From: Candidatus Latescibacterota bacterium
Lineage (GTDB): Bacteria; Latescibacterota; UBA2968; UBA8231
Length of the DNA stretch: 18,865 bases
Assembly: GCA_022825185.1 (NCBI GenBank)
Contig: JAJDYK010000181.1
Coordinates: 1 to 18,865 of the forward strand
Reading direction: 5' to 3'
Position 1 is the first letter of the stretch; each line of letters begins with the position of its first letter. Position numbers and translations under genes: made by a program. The notes beneath the pieces were generated by a model, which worked only from the letters and a program-made list of their open reading frames with translations, ran no database searches and was not told the origin of the DNA. Shown here piece after piece: positions 1-7,600 of the stretch.

Positions 1-558
1 TCTGGCACCCGATATTTCATACGCCCGGGGGAAGCGCTGCTTTCTCAAGCCTCCGCCTTCGTCCAGTCCGGTAGCTGGAGGATAGAATACCACGCGGTTT
101 ATGGGAATGGGAAACGCAAAGTCAAACGTATATATATCTTCCCGACGCCCCCCACCCACTACAGACCAGCGCAGCTTGGTCACCGTAGCGAGATCGCCGT
201 CGATGACCTGAAAGGGGGCCGTGTGGTACAGAGGTAGAATGCTGGTCCAGAAACGAGGCGTTACTCCCAACTCAAAATCGTCCCTTTTGGGTTGCTTACC
301 TAGCTGCCAAGTGCTACCCAGAATCGTGGTGTATTCGCCGCTTTCCGTGCGGGGGCCGGCGATGATATTCTGCTGCGGCAAGAGTTCAAGGGGCTGTAGG
401 GCACCATCGACTGGGACCGTCTCCAAGCCTACTACTCGCTCACCTAGTTCATTCCATGGGACCCCGTCCTGTCCGAGGACCAAAGTGTGGATCTCGGCCC
501 GCAGCGACTCGATGCCGCTCAACAACACCGCAGCAACGGCAATGAAAGTAATTTTCAT
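1..558 (-). CDS. Secreted discoidin-like surface protein, 5' part (family A, copy A0), partial
   Basis: An open frame of 186 codons runs from the ATG at 558 leftwards past the window edge without a stop, so the C-terminus is missing. It begins with a signal peptide (MKIT, then a hydrophobic run to about residue 20, with likely cleavage after LRA). The mature start (EIHTLVLGQDG) resembles that of A2 (QTYVLGAGG). Around residues 117-186 is a discoidin/F5-8C-like segment: IDGDLATV, then DFAFPIPINRVVFYP and FPRAYEIS. These align with VNGDHAVA, DFGVPVGVRRVQFYP and FLRGYELW of A2. It is therefore a fourth member of the A family found downstream, but on the opposite strand and divergent from the main operon. 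Whether it carries the FlgD-like C-terminal domain cannot be seen. Its function is unknown; surface binding to carbohydrate or matrix is inferred from the discoidin fold. Confidence 0.8.
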   Translation of the reverse strand, partial: MKITFIAVAAVLLSGIESLRAEIHTLVLGQDGVPWNELGERVVGLETVPVDGALQPLELLPQQNIIAGPRTESGEYTTILGSTWQLGKQPKRDDFELGVTPRFWTSILPLYHTAPFQVIDGDLATVTKLRWSVVGGGRREDIYTFDFAFPIPINRVVFYPPATGLDEGGGLRKQRFPRAYEISGAR

Positions 559-583
559 TCGTCCAAACTCTGGGTTGCAATCC

Positions 584-629
584 CCGTATCGGTAGGGGGC
601 GGTTTGCAAACCACCCCCTACCGATACGG
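584..629. repeat. 46-bp near-perfect palindrome in A0 leader
   Basis: Two 23-bp arms meet with no spacer at 606/607. The outer 16 bases of the left arm are CCGTATCGGTAGGGGG, and the right arm repeats them inverted. All 23 pairs match except C600/A613. It lies 25 bp upstream of the A0 ATG and just downstream of the proposed A0 promoter, so it would form a very stable hairpin in the A0 mRNA leader. No T-run follows on either strand, so it is not a standard terminator. It could be a dimeric-regulator operator, an mRNA leader structure or an intergenic repeat element. Confidence 0.85.
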
Positions 630-643
630 CGCATAGGCGACAG

Positions 644-672
644 AATATACGGCAGAACAACGGCGCTATAAA
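644..672 (-). promoter_or_regulatory. Putative sigma70-like promoter for A0
   Basis: Read on the minus strand there is a -35 TTTATA (672-667, 4/6 to consensus), a 17-bp spacer and a -10 TATATT (649-644, 5/6). Initiation near 637 would place the 46-bp palindrome at the very start of the transcript. The evidence is sequence match and location only. Confidence 0.45.
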
Positions 673-677
673 CCCCT

Positions 678-687
678 CGCGATCGCG
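678..687. promoter_or_regulatory. 10-bp palindrome CGCGATCGCG between divergent promoters
   Basis: This perfect palindrome lies between the -35 boxes of the two proposed divergent promoters (672 and 697), nearly centred. Such a position fits a shared operator, but the site is short and GC-rich and could arise by chance. Confidence 0.3.
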
Positions 688-696
688 GGAAACCGC

Positions 697-725
697 TTGT
701 CACGGTTGATGTCCTGCCCTAGAAT
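697..725 (+). promoter_or_regulatory. Putative sigma70-like promoter for the PcfJ-like gene and downstream operon
   Basis: A -35 TTGTCA (697-702, 5/6) and a -10 TAGAAT (720-725, 5/6) are separated by an optimal 17 bp. Initiation near 732 leaves a leader of about 30 nt before the ATG at 763. This argues that the open frame from the TTG at 697 to 763 is promoter DNA, not coding. No other clear promoter was seen before the A1 gene, so this one may drive the whole string to 15567. Confidence 0.6.
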
Positions 726-762
726 TAAAATCTACTCACCCTCGACACAGACTAGCGAAAAG

Positions 763-2319
763 ATGACCAACGCCACGCACGCCCTACTACTTCCCAACCA
801 AGTTGACGAGGCCCTCGCCGCGCACTTTGCCGCACTCGGCGTCGGCACAATCGCCGCCTACAAGCTCTGGTGCCACCGGCACGGCCTGAGCACGGCGCTG
901 GACAAGACGCCGCAAGAGCGGTCTGAGGAACAAGCGCTTTTTGCCTCATTGCAGCCCTCGATAGATCCAGCAGCCAGCAAAGAGCACGATCCGCGCCGTG
1001 CCGAGCTGATCGGCCGGCTTTTCAACGGCGAGCTAGAGGACGAAAAACTCAACGACCTGCTCTCGCGGCTGCGCGTCGAACGCAATGCCCTGGCCGACAA
1101 TCCAGCCGCCCAAAAGGCCCTCGGACAGCTAGTACTGCACGTCGAAAAATACGGCCACTTGCTGCGGCCCATGCCAGTGCTCAAGCGCCTCGGTGCCAAC
1201 CGCGCTAACACCTACATCGCCGCCTTGGGACAACTAGCGCGTCACCATCGCGACTGGCTGCGTCCGGTGGAGGCGTGGCGGCCCGACACGGCCAAGGAGC
1301 GGCCGCAGTTTCAGTCGCTGGCACGACACCTGCTCGCCCGCTACGATGTCCCCGCTCCCATGGATACCGCTTGGCTCCAAGGGCATACTGCGGAAGCCTA
1401 TCAACAGCAGGAGTGGTTCAAGCACGTAGCCGGCGGCCAAAATCTGCGTACTGCGGGTGTGCCGATGAAGGTCACCAAGCGCATGGCGCATATCTTCATG
1501 CAGATGAAGCATCCGCATCATACCCTGCTTCAAGCACTGCGCATCGCCCAAGTGGAGGCGCTCGGCGGCGACTCCCACGCCTCTTGGTACGTAGCCGCCA
1601 CGCCGCTGGGCGACTCGTTGGAAAACGAGGACTTCTGGATCTCGGTCGTCCACTTCTACGTCAACAACTACCCCATGCTGCACCGCACCTACTTCCTGCC
1701 GGTCTATGACTACATCCGCCACCAGAAATACCTGCCCCAGCAGATCACCCAGCCCGACGGCACCCAAATCGAAGAGCCACCACCACAACCCAACTTCTGC
1801 ATGAAGGGCCGCAGCGCCGCCAAGCTGCTCAACCAAGTAGATGAGTGGCACGAGACGCTGTCGGGCGCAGAAGACGTACCGCTCAAGACGTGGGCGGCTA
1901 CGGGTTTGGCTGATTTCCGCCTCGAAGAATACGACGCGCAACTCAAGTGCAACCTCGTCTGGACCATCTACGAACTCTGCACCTCGCAGCAACTCCAGGC
2001 CGAGGGCCGCATCATGGGCCACTGCGTCTTTTCCTACACCGAGCGCTGTCTTGCTGGCGACACCTCAATCTGGTCGCTGCGGGCGCTCAACGCCGACTCT
2101 GAGGAGGCCCTCGAAAAGCGCGTCCTCACCATCGCCGTTGACAACCGCCAGCGGGCCGTCACCCAAGCCCGAGGCAAGTTCAACATGGCGCTCAATCAGC
2201 GAGAGCGGCTGGAGAAAAGACGCCGGGCAGGGTCCTTATACGTGCATTTGTTGCGCGAGTCGGCGCGGATTTTGCGCTTGTGGAGCGATAAGGCGGGGTT
2301 GGTTCAGAAGGGTACGTAA
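763..2319 (+). CDS. PcfJ-domain protein
   Basis: A 518-residue protein with no signal peptide or membrane segment, so probably cytoplasmic. The C-terminal third carries the PcfJ signature: an EGR-IMGHC stretch with His420 and Cys421, followed by SYTERCLAGDTSIWSLR, then QARGKFN near residues 468-474. PcfJ is named after a gene of the conjugative plasmid pCF10. Related proteins are widespread in chromosomes, and the biochemical role is unknown. The N-terminal part (residues 1 to about 390) is mostly helical in character and I do not recognise it. I chose the ATG at 763 because a good promoter overlaps the possible upstream TTG start at 697; the ribosome binding site is weak (GAAAAG). Only 14 bp separate its stop from A1 with no terminator visible, so co-transcription with the surface-protein operon is likely. 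No conjugation, relaxase or plasmid genes are in the window. Confidence 0.75.
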   Translation: MTNATHALLLPNQVDEALAAHFAALGVGTIAAYKLWCHRHGLSTALDKTPQERSEEQALFASLQPSIDPAASKEHDPRRAELIGRLFNGELEDEKLNDLLSRLRVERNALADNPAAQKALGQLVLHVEKYGHLLRPMPVLKRLGANRANTYIAALGQLARHHRDWLRPVEAWRPDTAKERPQFQSLARHLLARYDVPAPMDTAWLQGHTAEAYQQQEWFKHVAGGQNLRTAGVPMKVTKRMAHIFMQMKHPHHTLLQALRIAQVEALGGDSHASWYVAATPLGDSLENEDFWISVVHFYVNNYPMLHRTYFLPVYDYIRHQKYLPQQITQPDGTQIEEPPPQPNFCMKGRSAAKLLNQVDEWHETLSGAEDVPLKTWAATGLADFRLEEYDAQLKCNLVWTIYELCTSQQLQAEGRIMGHCVFSYTERCLAGDTSIWSLRALNADSEEALEKRVLTIAVDNRQRAVTQARGKFNMALNQRERLEKRRRAGSLYVHLLRESARILRLWSDKAGLVQKGT

Positions 2320-2333
2320 CTAATTTATCGCGC

Positions 2334-4871
2334 ATGACTTTCGCCAGTCTTAGATTCGCGCTGCTGGCCAGCCTGTTCTCGGTCCAAGCGCTTTTTGCCC
2401 AAGAAGGCGAGGGCTACCGCTTGTTGTCCAACCAAGTGCGCGTCGATAGACCCGCGCATTGGCAGGCTTGGGCTGCACCTACCGGAGTACAGGTGGTGCG
2501 CACCGACGGCGTGGTTGAACCGCGCTTTTTGCCCCGTGTGATCGAAGTGGCACACGACGCGCCCAACTTTATCTACGTCAGCACCTTCGCTTCTGAAGAC
2601 ACTTTGCAAGGCGGCATCCGCGCCGTAGGCTCTGGTCGGGACAGTGCCCCTTTTGTTTTAGACGGCAATCCCAATACCTACTGGGAGCCGCAGCGTACCA
2701 ACTCGCTAGATCATTGGTTTTTGGAAATTGACCTCGGTCGTGCGGTGATCGCCCACCGCGTAGTACTGCGCTTTGTCGCCGCCGGGCAGGGCGACCCTTT
2801 TTTGAAGTTCAGGGTAACCGCTTCGGACGGGCTGCGCTGGGGGCAAGGCCGCGACCAGCGGCGGCGATTCTTCCGCGTCGGCTTGGAGACTAAACCCAAC
2901 AAAGACCAGCGCGAATACGCCTTCGACATCGCGCCCGAGCGTCAAGTGCCCGCAGGTGTCGAGGGTGAGATCGTGCAGTTTTTGCGCATCGACGTGCTCG
3001 ACACCGATGGACCGCGAGCCGAAGCAGTCAGCGCCGAAACCTACGCATTCTTGGCGGCAGAAGATCGGGGTGCTATCGACTATTTTCGCGTCACCGCCGC
3101 GGGCCGCGAGATTCTCGTCGCCGAGCGCGATTACTTCGACCTGCCTAGTGACGAGCGCGGTCCGGTGCGCTACTATCGCCACGAGCGACCCCGCCTCGCC
3201 GAGGTCGAGGTCTATTCGCTGGGTCAGAACGTGGTGCAGCTAACCCAGAGCGAGATTGAGCGCGGCGCTGACGAGCGCGGCTTTGATTTCCTGTTCCGCC
3301 GCATCTTCTCCGACGGGCTATACAGCTCGGGCTTCAACGTGCCTATCTACGATCCGGTGGCCAACGAAGGACAACTCAAAATTGATCTCGGTGCCAAGTA
3401 CTGGCTCGATCGCATCAAGTTGCTCGCACCAGCTAATGAGATGCCGCCGCTAGCGTATCAACTGCGGCTGTCGGACGGAGCGCTCAGCCCCAACGGCGAG
3501 CGGGTCTGGACCACCTTTGGCGAGCGGCGCAATCTCAGCGGCTACCAGCACTTGGAGGAAACCTTCCCCCTGCAGGAGGTGCGCTTTATCGAAGTACGCC
3601 ATCTCGAATACAACCCCAATGAACAGGTCGAAGGTTATCTGAGTGAAATACACGCCTATGGCGAGGGCTTTGTCTCTGAAGTCGAGATGACCTCGCCCTT
3701 TATCCCGCTCGATCGGCCGCGGCTGTTTTCAGTGGTCGAGTGGGCAGGAGAACAACCGCCGGGCACCCGGATTGAGATCCGCACCCGCTCCGGCGAGGAA
3801 ATCGTCGAAGTCCCCCACTACTATGCCACCACAGGCCGCGAAATATCCAAGGAAATGTGGGAAGTGCTACCCGAAAACCGCCGACCGCCGGTGGTCATCG
3901 AGCAGGTCGCCGGGCCGAGTTGGAGCAATTGGAGCGAGGTGTACGAGGCTTCGGGCATCCCCTTTAAGTCGCCGAGTCCTCGGGCCTTTATACAAGTGCA
4001 AGTCAGGCTGCGCTCCCGCGAGCCGCTTCGCGCGGCGAGGGTCCGCGATTTGCGGCTGCGCTTTGAGCCGCCGCTGGTAGATAAAATGGTGGGCGAGATC
4101 TGGCCCGTGTGGCAGGTCGAGCCGGGAGTGGAACAGGACTTTGTGCTCTACCTGCGGCCCGAATTCGCCGCTGGCAATCCGGGCTTCGACCGGCTGCGGC
4201 TGGGCTCGTCCTCAGCAGCACCAATCGAGTTGCTCTCGGTGCGCTCGGGCGGGGATACTGAGTTGCGCGTCGGGGCCGGGCGGCAGTTGTGGCCGGGCGC
4301 GTTGGTTTTGGAACAGAGCACAGAAGGCGCAGTCGAGTTGGTCTTTCCCGAGCCGGTCTTTCGCGGTAGTCCCATCTACGAGATCAGATTCCGCACCAAG
4401 GTCTTCTTGCAAAGCACGACCTTTACCACCGAGCTAGAGCAGACGAGCCAACCGGGCCGAGTGCAGTTGGTCAGCGACGGCGACGCCTCAAGCCTCGTTT
4501 CCAGCCAATCGCTGGTGGTGGTTTCAGATCTAGCGCAAGCCCGGCTGCTAAAAGACGTAGCTGTGGTGCCCAAGGTTTTTACCCCCAACGGCGACGGCAT
4601 CAACGACCAGACGGATGTTAAACTAGCGATTTTTCACTTGGAAGGAGCCAAGCAACTGCGGGTGGATATCTACGACCTGTCGGGGCGCAGAGTGCGCGAT
4701 CTGTCGAAAATCACCGAGCATCCTAGTGGCGAACGGCGCATCGCGTGGGACGGGCGCGACGAAGCCGGCATAGTGGTGCCGCCGGGGATATACCTAGTGA
4801 GGGTTGGTTTTGCCACCGACAGCGATGCGGACGGGACATACGCTTCGAGATTGGTACACGTGGCCTACTAA
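2334..4871 (+). CDS. Secreted discoidin-like protein with FlgD-like C-terminal Ig domain (A1)
   Basis: An 845-residue exported protein. The signal peptide ends near residue 22 (ALFA/QE). A first discoidin-like module spans about 98-222 (VLDGNPNTYWEP, then WFLEIDLGRAVIAHRV). A second spans about 335-443 (LKIDLGAKYWLDRIKLL, ending SEIHAYGEGF). A family-specific middle region follows: EIRTRSGEE (about 481-489), WSNWSEV, SPSPRAFIQVQVR (about 546-558), and GFDRLRL (about 617-623). The C-terminal FlgD/CHU_C-type Ig domain covers about 745-845 with FTPNGDGIND at 749-758, then YDLSGRRVRDL and WDGRDEAG, ending VHVAY. A1 has two discoidin-like modules and is about 210 residues longer than A2 and A3. 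FlgD-like C-terminal domains in this phylogenetic neighbourhood are often tied to secretion or surface attachment; that role is inferred here. No Shine-Dalgarno sequence is evident. It overlaps B1 by 1 nt. Confidence 0.85.
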   Translation: MTFASLRFALLASLFSVQALFAQEGEGYRLLSNQVRVDRPAHWQAWAAPTGVQVVRTDGVVEPRFLPRVIEVAHDAPNFIYVSTFASEDTLQGGIRAVGSGRDSAPFVLDGNPNTYWEPQRTNSLDHWFLEIDLGRAVIAHRVVLRFVAAGQGDPFLKFRVTASDGLRWGQGRDQRRRFFRVGLETKPNKDQREYAFDIAPERQVPAGVEGEIVQFLRIDVLDTDGPRAEAVSAETYAFLAAEDRGAIDYFRVTAAGREILVAERDYFDLPSDERGPVRYYRHERPRLAEVEVYSLGQNVVQLTQSEIERGADERGFDFLFRRIFSDGLYSSGFNVPIYDPVANEGQLKIDLGAKYWLDRIKLLAPANEMPPLAYQLRLSDGALSPNGERVWTTFGERRNLSGYQHLEETFPLQEVRFIEVRHLEYNPNEQVEGYLSEIHAYGEGFVSEVEMTSPFIPLDRPRLFSVVEWAGEQPPGTRIEIRTRSGEEIVEVPHYYATTGREISKEMWEVLPENRRPPVVIEQVAGPSWSNWSEVYEASGIPFKSPSPRAFIQVQVRLRSREPLRAARVRDLRLRFEPPLVDKMVGEIWPVWQVEPGVEQDFVLYLRPEFAAGNPGFDRLRLGSSSAAPIELLSVRSGGDTELRVGAGRQLWPGALVLEQSTEGAVELVFPEPVFRGSPIYEIRFRTKVFLQSTTFTTELEQTSQPGRVQLVSDGDASSLVSSQSLVVVSDLAQARLLKDVAVVPKVFTPNGDGINDQTDVKLAIFHLEGAKQLRVDIYDLSGRRVRDLSKITEHPSGERRIAWDGRDEAGIVVPPGIYLVRVGFATDSDADGTYASRLVHVAY

Positions 4872-7600
4872 TGCGGCGGGCGGCGGCTATCCTCCTGCTC
4901 TGGGCGTCTGTCGCCGAAAGCGACGACCTCCTGCACTGGGGCATTGGTAGGGCCTATACCCACGGCGAGACCTTTGAGATGGACTATGTCTCACCAGCAC
5001 TCCACAAGTGGTACGGCCCGCGCTACTTGCCCGAAACCTATATGACACCCTGGTACGACCAAAGAAGCAACTTTGCCCGCGACACCTACCAGCGCTATCT
5101 CAGCCTGATCCTCGAAGGCGACGAGACCTACGACACCTTCGGCACACCCCTCGGCCGCGGCTGGCTAGTGTACAACTGGCAACAGGATCAGCCCGGCGCG
5201 CGCGGTAGCTTCATCGACAAGCGCGGCGGCGGCCTGTCCTCGCTCGACCTGATGGCCAATCAGCGGCCGGCCTACCGCGACTTCTTCAACCGCTTAGTCA
5301 TCGCTTCGGACCAGCGCGGCGCATCGTCGTACCGGCTGATGATCGGCGACGAGATCGCCACCCGCTTTACGCCGCTGACGTTCAACAAGCCGCGCTTCAA
5401 TGGCGTGCGCCTCGACTACGCTGCCGATCGCTACAAAGCGAGCTTGCTCTTGTCACGACCGAGCAATCCCGACGAGGAGGAACAGACCAACTCGACCACC
5501 GTAATGGGTAGCCACCTCGAATATCAGGCTGGGAGCGGAGGGAACTTTGGGTTGACCTACGTCAATGCGCACAACGTGCTGACGCAGGTAGAATTCGACG
5601 AAGGCAACCCACTGCACGGGATTCTGACCTCGCTGGAAAACCAGCCGTTGGACAAGCTGTGGGTCAGGATCAGGGACGATTCGCCCGGTCGTGGCAGCGT
5701 CGGCGCGGTACTCGCGGGTTTTGACATCGTCATGGTCGATACCAGTGGTCGCCAGTTGAGGGGGCGCGATATTAGTTTCCTGCCACGGCGCGAGGGCGGC
5801 GTCGAAGAAGGAGGCCGGCTGTTTGCCCGCGACGACGAGAGCATCCTGCTCGAATACGATATGGGTAGCCTCGACTTTGACGATGTGCAGTCGGGCGACC
5901 TGCGTGCGGTGCAAGTCGAACTCTCGCTGGCCAATGACTATAGAGTAGAAGTTGCCTCGGACTTGCAAACGGATGGTCAGCGGCGCAATGCAGAGATCGT
6001 CTTTTTGCCCGTCGCTAGGGCCGCAGGTAACGTCCAAGACAACAGCAACACCAAGGTGGTGCAGCTCGATTATGGCCTACCGACCGCCAGCGAACTGATC
6101 GGCGTCAACTGGAATCTAAACGATTGGCAGGGCTTCTCGCTTTTGGGCGAGTTGGTGCTCAACCGCCGCTTTTCGCGCTACCCCAATCCCCACATCTCGG
6201 CGCACCACGAGATCGTCGCCAGTGCCCCCGCTGGCTATCTCAACGTCGCCTATCGCAGGGGTGCTTGGACGCTTTTCGGCGAGAGCTTTTCCATCGCGGA
6301 CGATTACAGTACCCGCTACTGGCTCACCGACCGCAACGGTCGGATCGCGTTCAAAAATCCAGTGCCGCAGGTCTATGAGTTCGTCGATGACGACGACGAC
6401 CTCAACGGCCTGACCGAATGGGAGCGGCCCTTTTTCGTGCGCTGGGGCGGGATTACCGAGGCAGTAACGGTCTCATCGAGCAGCATCCGCTCGAACCAGC
6501 GCGAAGTGGCTTGGCCGGGTCTAGACGAGAACGGCGACTTCATCAATGACCACAACCAAAACAGAAACCTCTATCCCGACTACGAAGAGCCTTTCCTGCG
6601 CTATCGCGCCGACCGCCCTGAGTTTCTCTTCGGCCTCGATATGAACCACAACGGCGTCATCGACCGCTTTGAAAACGACCTCGTGCCCGATTACCCCTAC
6701 AAGCGCGACCACTGGGGATTCAACGCCTACCTCAAGGTCGAGGTGGTGCCCGCGCTGGAGATAAGCGTCGGGCGACAGGACATGCGGCTGGTCGCTGGCG
6801 ACGGACGGACTCGCGCTTGGTATGCGCTAGGCACTTGGCGCTATCGCTTCGCCGGGGGTAGCCAGCTCCGGCTCTTTGATTTCACCGCCCGAGTGCGCGA
6901 CGAAATCCCCGACGATTTGCGGCAGTGGTTCCAGCCGTTGGGAGAACCGGGGCGAATGATCGACCGAATCGACTTTTTGCCGGGACGAAACGCTTGGAAA
7001 AACTCGCTGTACTTCGACTTGGACCAACGCTTGGGGGCGCAGCTAAGACTCTTGCATCGCGTCAAATGGGATTGGATCGAGCAGCAGGACCCGGCCGACG
7101 CGGTGCGATTCCGCGAGGGCCGCAAGACCAGCGGCTTCTTCGGCGCGATCAATAAGGCGGAGTGGAGCATCCCAGTGGGCCTAGGCGTATTGGAGCCTCG
7201 TTTCAAAAGCGAGTTTCGCCACGAGCGGCCCTTTAGCACGCGCCGCTTGGAATCCACGAGCTTGGAGGAGACCTTCTTCCTAATATGGACGCAGCCGCTT
7301 TTGGCCGAGGCGGTGGGCATCAGCTACTTCCCTCGTTACGGTCGCCAACTCTTCAATACTGAATTGCAGGTGGGACTGGAAGTGGGCCGATTGTGGCTTT
7401 TGGCGGGGCAACGCGAGGAAGTAGATGCCGACTTCTTCGGCTGGACAGCGGTCGCCCAACTCACAAACCGCACGGCCTATCAGGGGTATCAGCTAGTGAC
7501 TACCACCGGCGTGCAGTTCCAACAGCGACGTTTTGCCGGGCGGGCACCGCAGGAAGCGAGTTTGGTCTTTATGACGTTGTACGCAGGGTTGAGTCAATGA
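4871..7600 (+). CDS. Large exported protein, EF-hand loop, probable outer-membrane/surface partner (B1)
   Basis: A 909-residue protein homologous along its length to B2. I chose the ATG at 4871 because it overlaps the A1 stop (TAATG) and yields a short signal peptide (MRRAAAILLLWASVA). Conserved blocks shared with B2 include TPLTFNKPRFNG (168-179), GSHLEYQ, TYVNAH, VRIRDDSP, SLANDYRVEVASDLQTD (352-368), LPVARAAGNV (379-388) and LDYGLPTA. Acidic loops follow: DDDDDLNGLTEWE (506-518), DENGDFINDHNQN and a canonical 12-residue EF-hand loop DMNHNGVIDRFE (590-601), which is likely to bind calcium. From about 610 to the end the sequence is rich in alternating hydrophobic/charged strands and closes with TLYAGLSQ, which suggests a beta-barrel or other strand-rich domain. 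I cannot assign the family. Its place directly after A1, repeated for A2-B2, suggests that it works with the A protein at the surface. Confidence 0.8.
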   Translation: MRRAAAILLLWASVAESDDLLHWGIGRAYTHGETFEMDYVSPALHKWYGPRYLPETYMTPWYDQRSNFARDTYQRYLSLILEGDETYDTFGTPLGRGWLVYNWQQDQPGARGSFIDKRGGGLSSLDLMANQRPAYRDFFNRLVIASDQRGASSYRLMIGDEIATRFTPLTFNKPRFNGVRLDYAADRYKASLLLSRPSNPDEEEQTNSTTVMGSHLEYQAGSGGNFGLTYVNAHNVLTQVEFDEGNPLHGILTSLENQPLDKLWVRIRDDSPGRGSVGAVLAGFDIVMVDTSGRQLRGRDISFLPRREGGVEEGGRLFARDDESILLEYDMGSLDFDDVQSGDLRAVQVELSLANDYRVEVASDLQTDGQRRNAEIVFLPVARAAGNVQDNSNTKVVQLDYGLPTASELIGVNWNLNDWQGFSLLGELVLNRRFSRYPNPHISAHHEIVASAPAGYLNVAYRRGAWTLFGESFSIADDYSTRYWLTDRNGRIAFKNPVPQVYEFVDDDDDLNGLTEWERPFFVRWGGITEAVTVSSSSIRSNQREVAWPGLDENGDFINDHNQNRNLYPDYEEPFLRYRADRPEFLFGLDMNHNGVIDRFENDLVPDYPYKRDHWGFNAYLKVEVVPALEISVGRQDMRLVAGDGRTRAWYALGTWRYRFAGGSQLRLFDFTARVRDEIPDDLRQWFQPLGEPGRMIDRIDFLPGRNAWKNSLYFDLDQRLGAQLRLLHRVKWDWIEQQDPADAVRFREGRKTSGFFGAINKAEWSIPVGLGVLEPRFKSEFRHERPFSTRRLESTSLEETFFLIWTQPLLAEAVGISYFPRYGRQLFNTELQVGLEVGRLWLLAGQREEVDADFFGWTAVAQLTNRTAYQGYQLVTTTGVQFQQRRFAGRAPQEASLVFMTLYAGLSQ

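Noticed and set aside
697..762. TTG-initiated N-terminal extension of the PcfJ-like protein
   Set aside because: The segment contains a well-spaced promoter (TTGTCA-N17-TAGAAT), and the ATG at 763 fits the expected leader length.
1234..2022. 262-codon minus-strand open frame opposite the PcfJ-like gene
   Set aside because: A shadow frame in GC-rich coding DNA; valine/aspartate-rich composition typical of antisense translation, with no domain signal.
4745..4870. Upstream extension of B1 inside A1
   Set aside because: It would run within the conserved FlgD-like domain of A1 and put 42 residues before the signal peptide; the TAATG overlap start is better.
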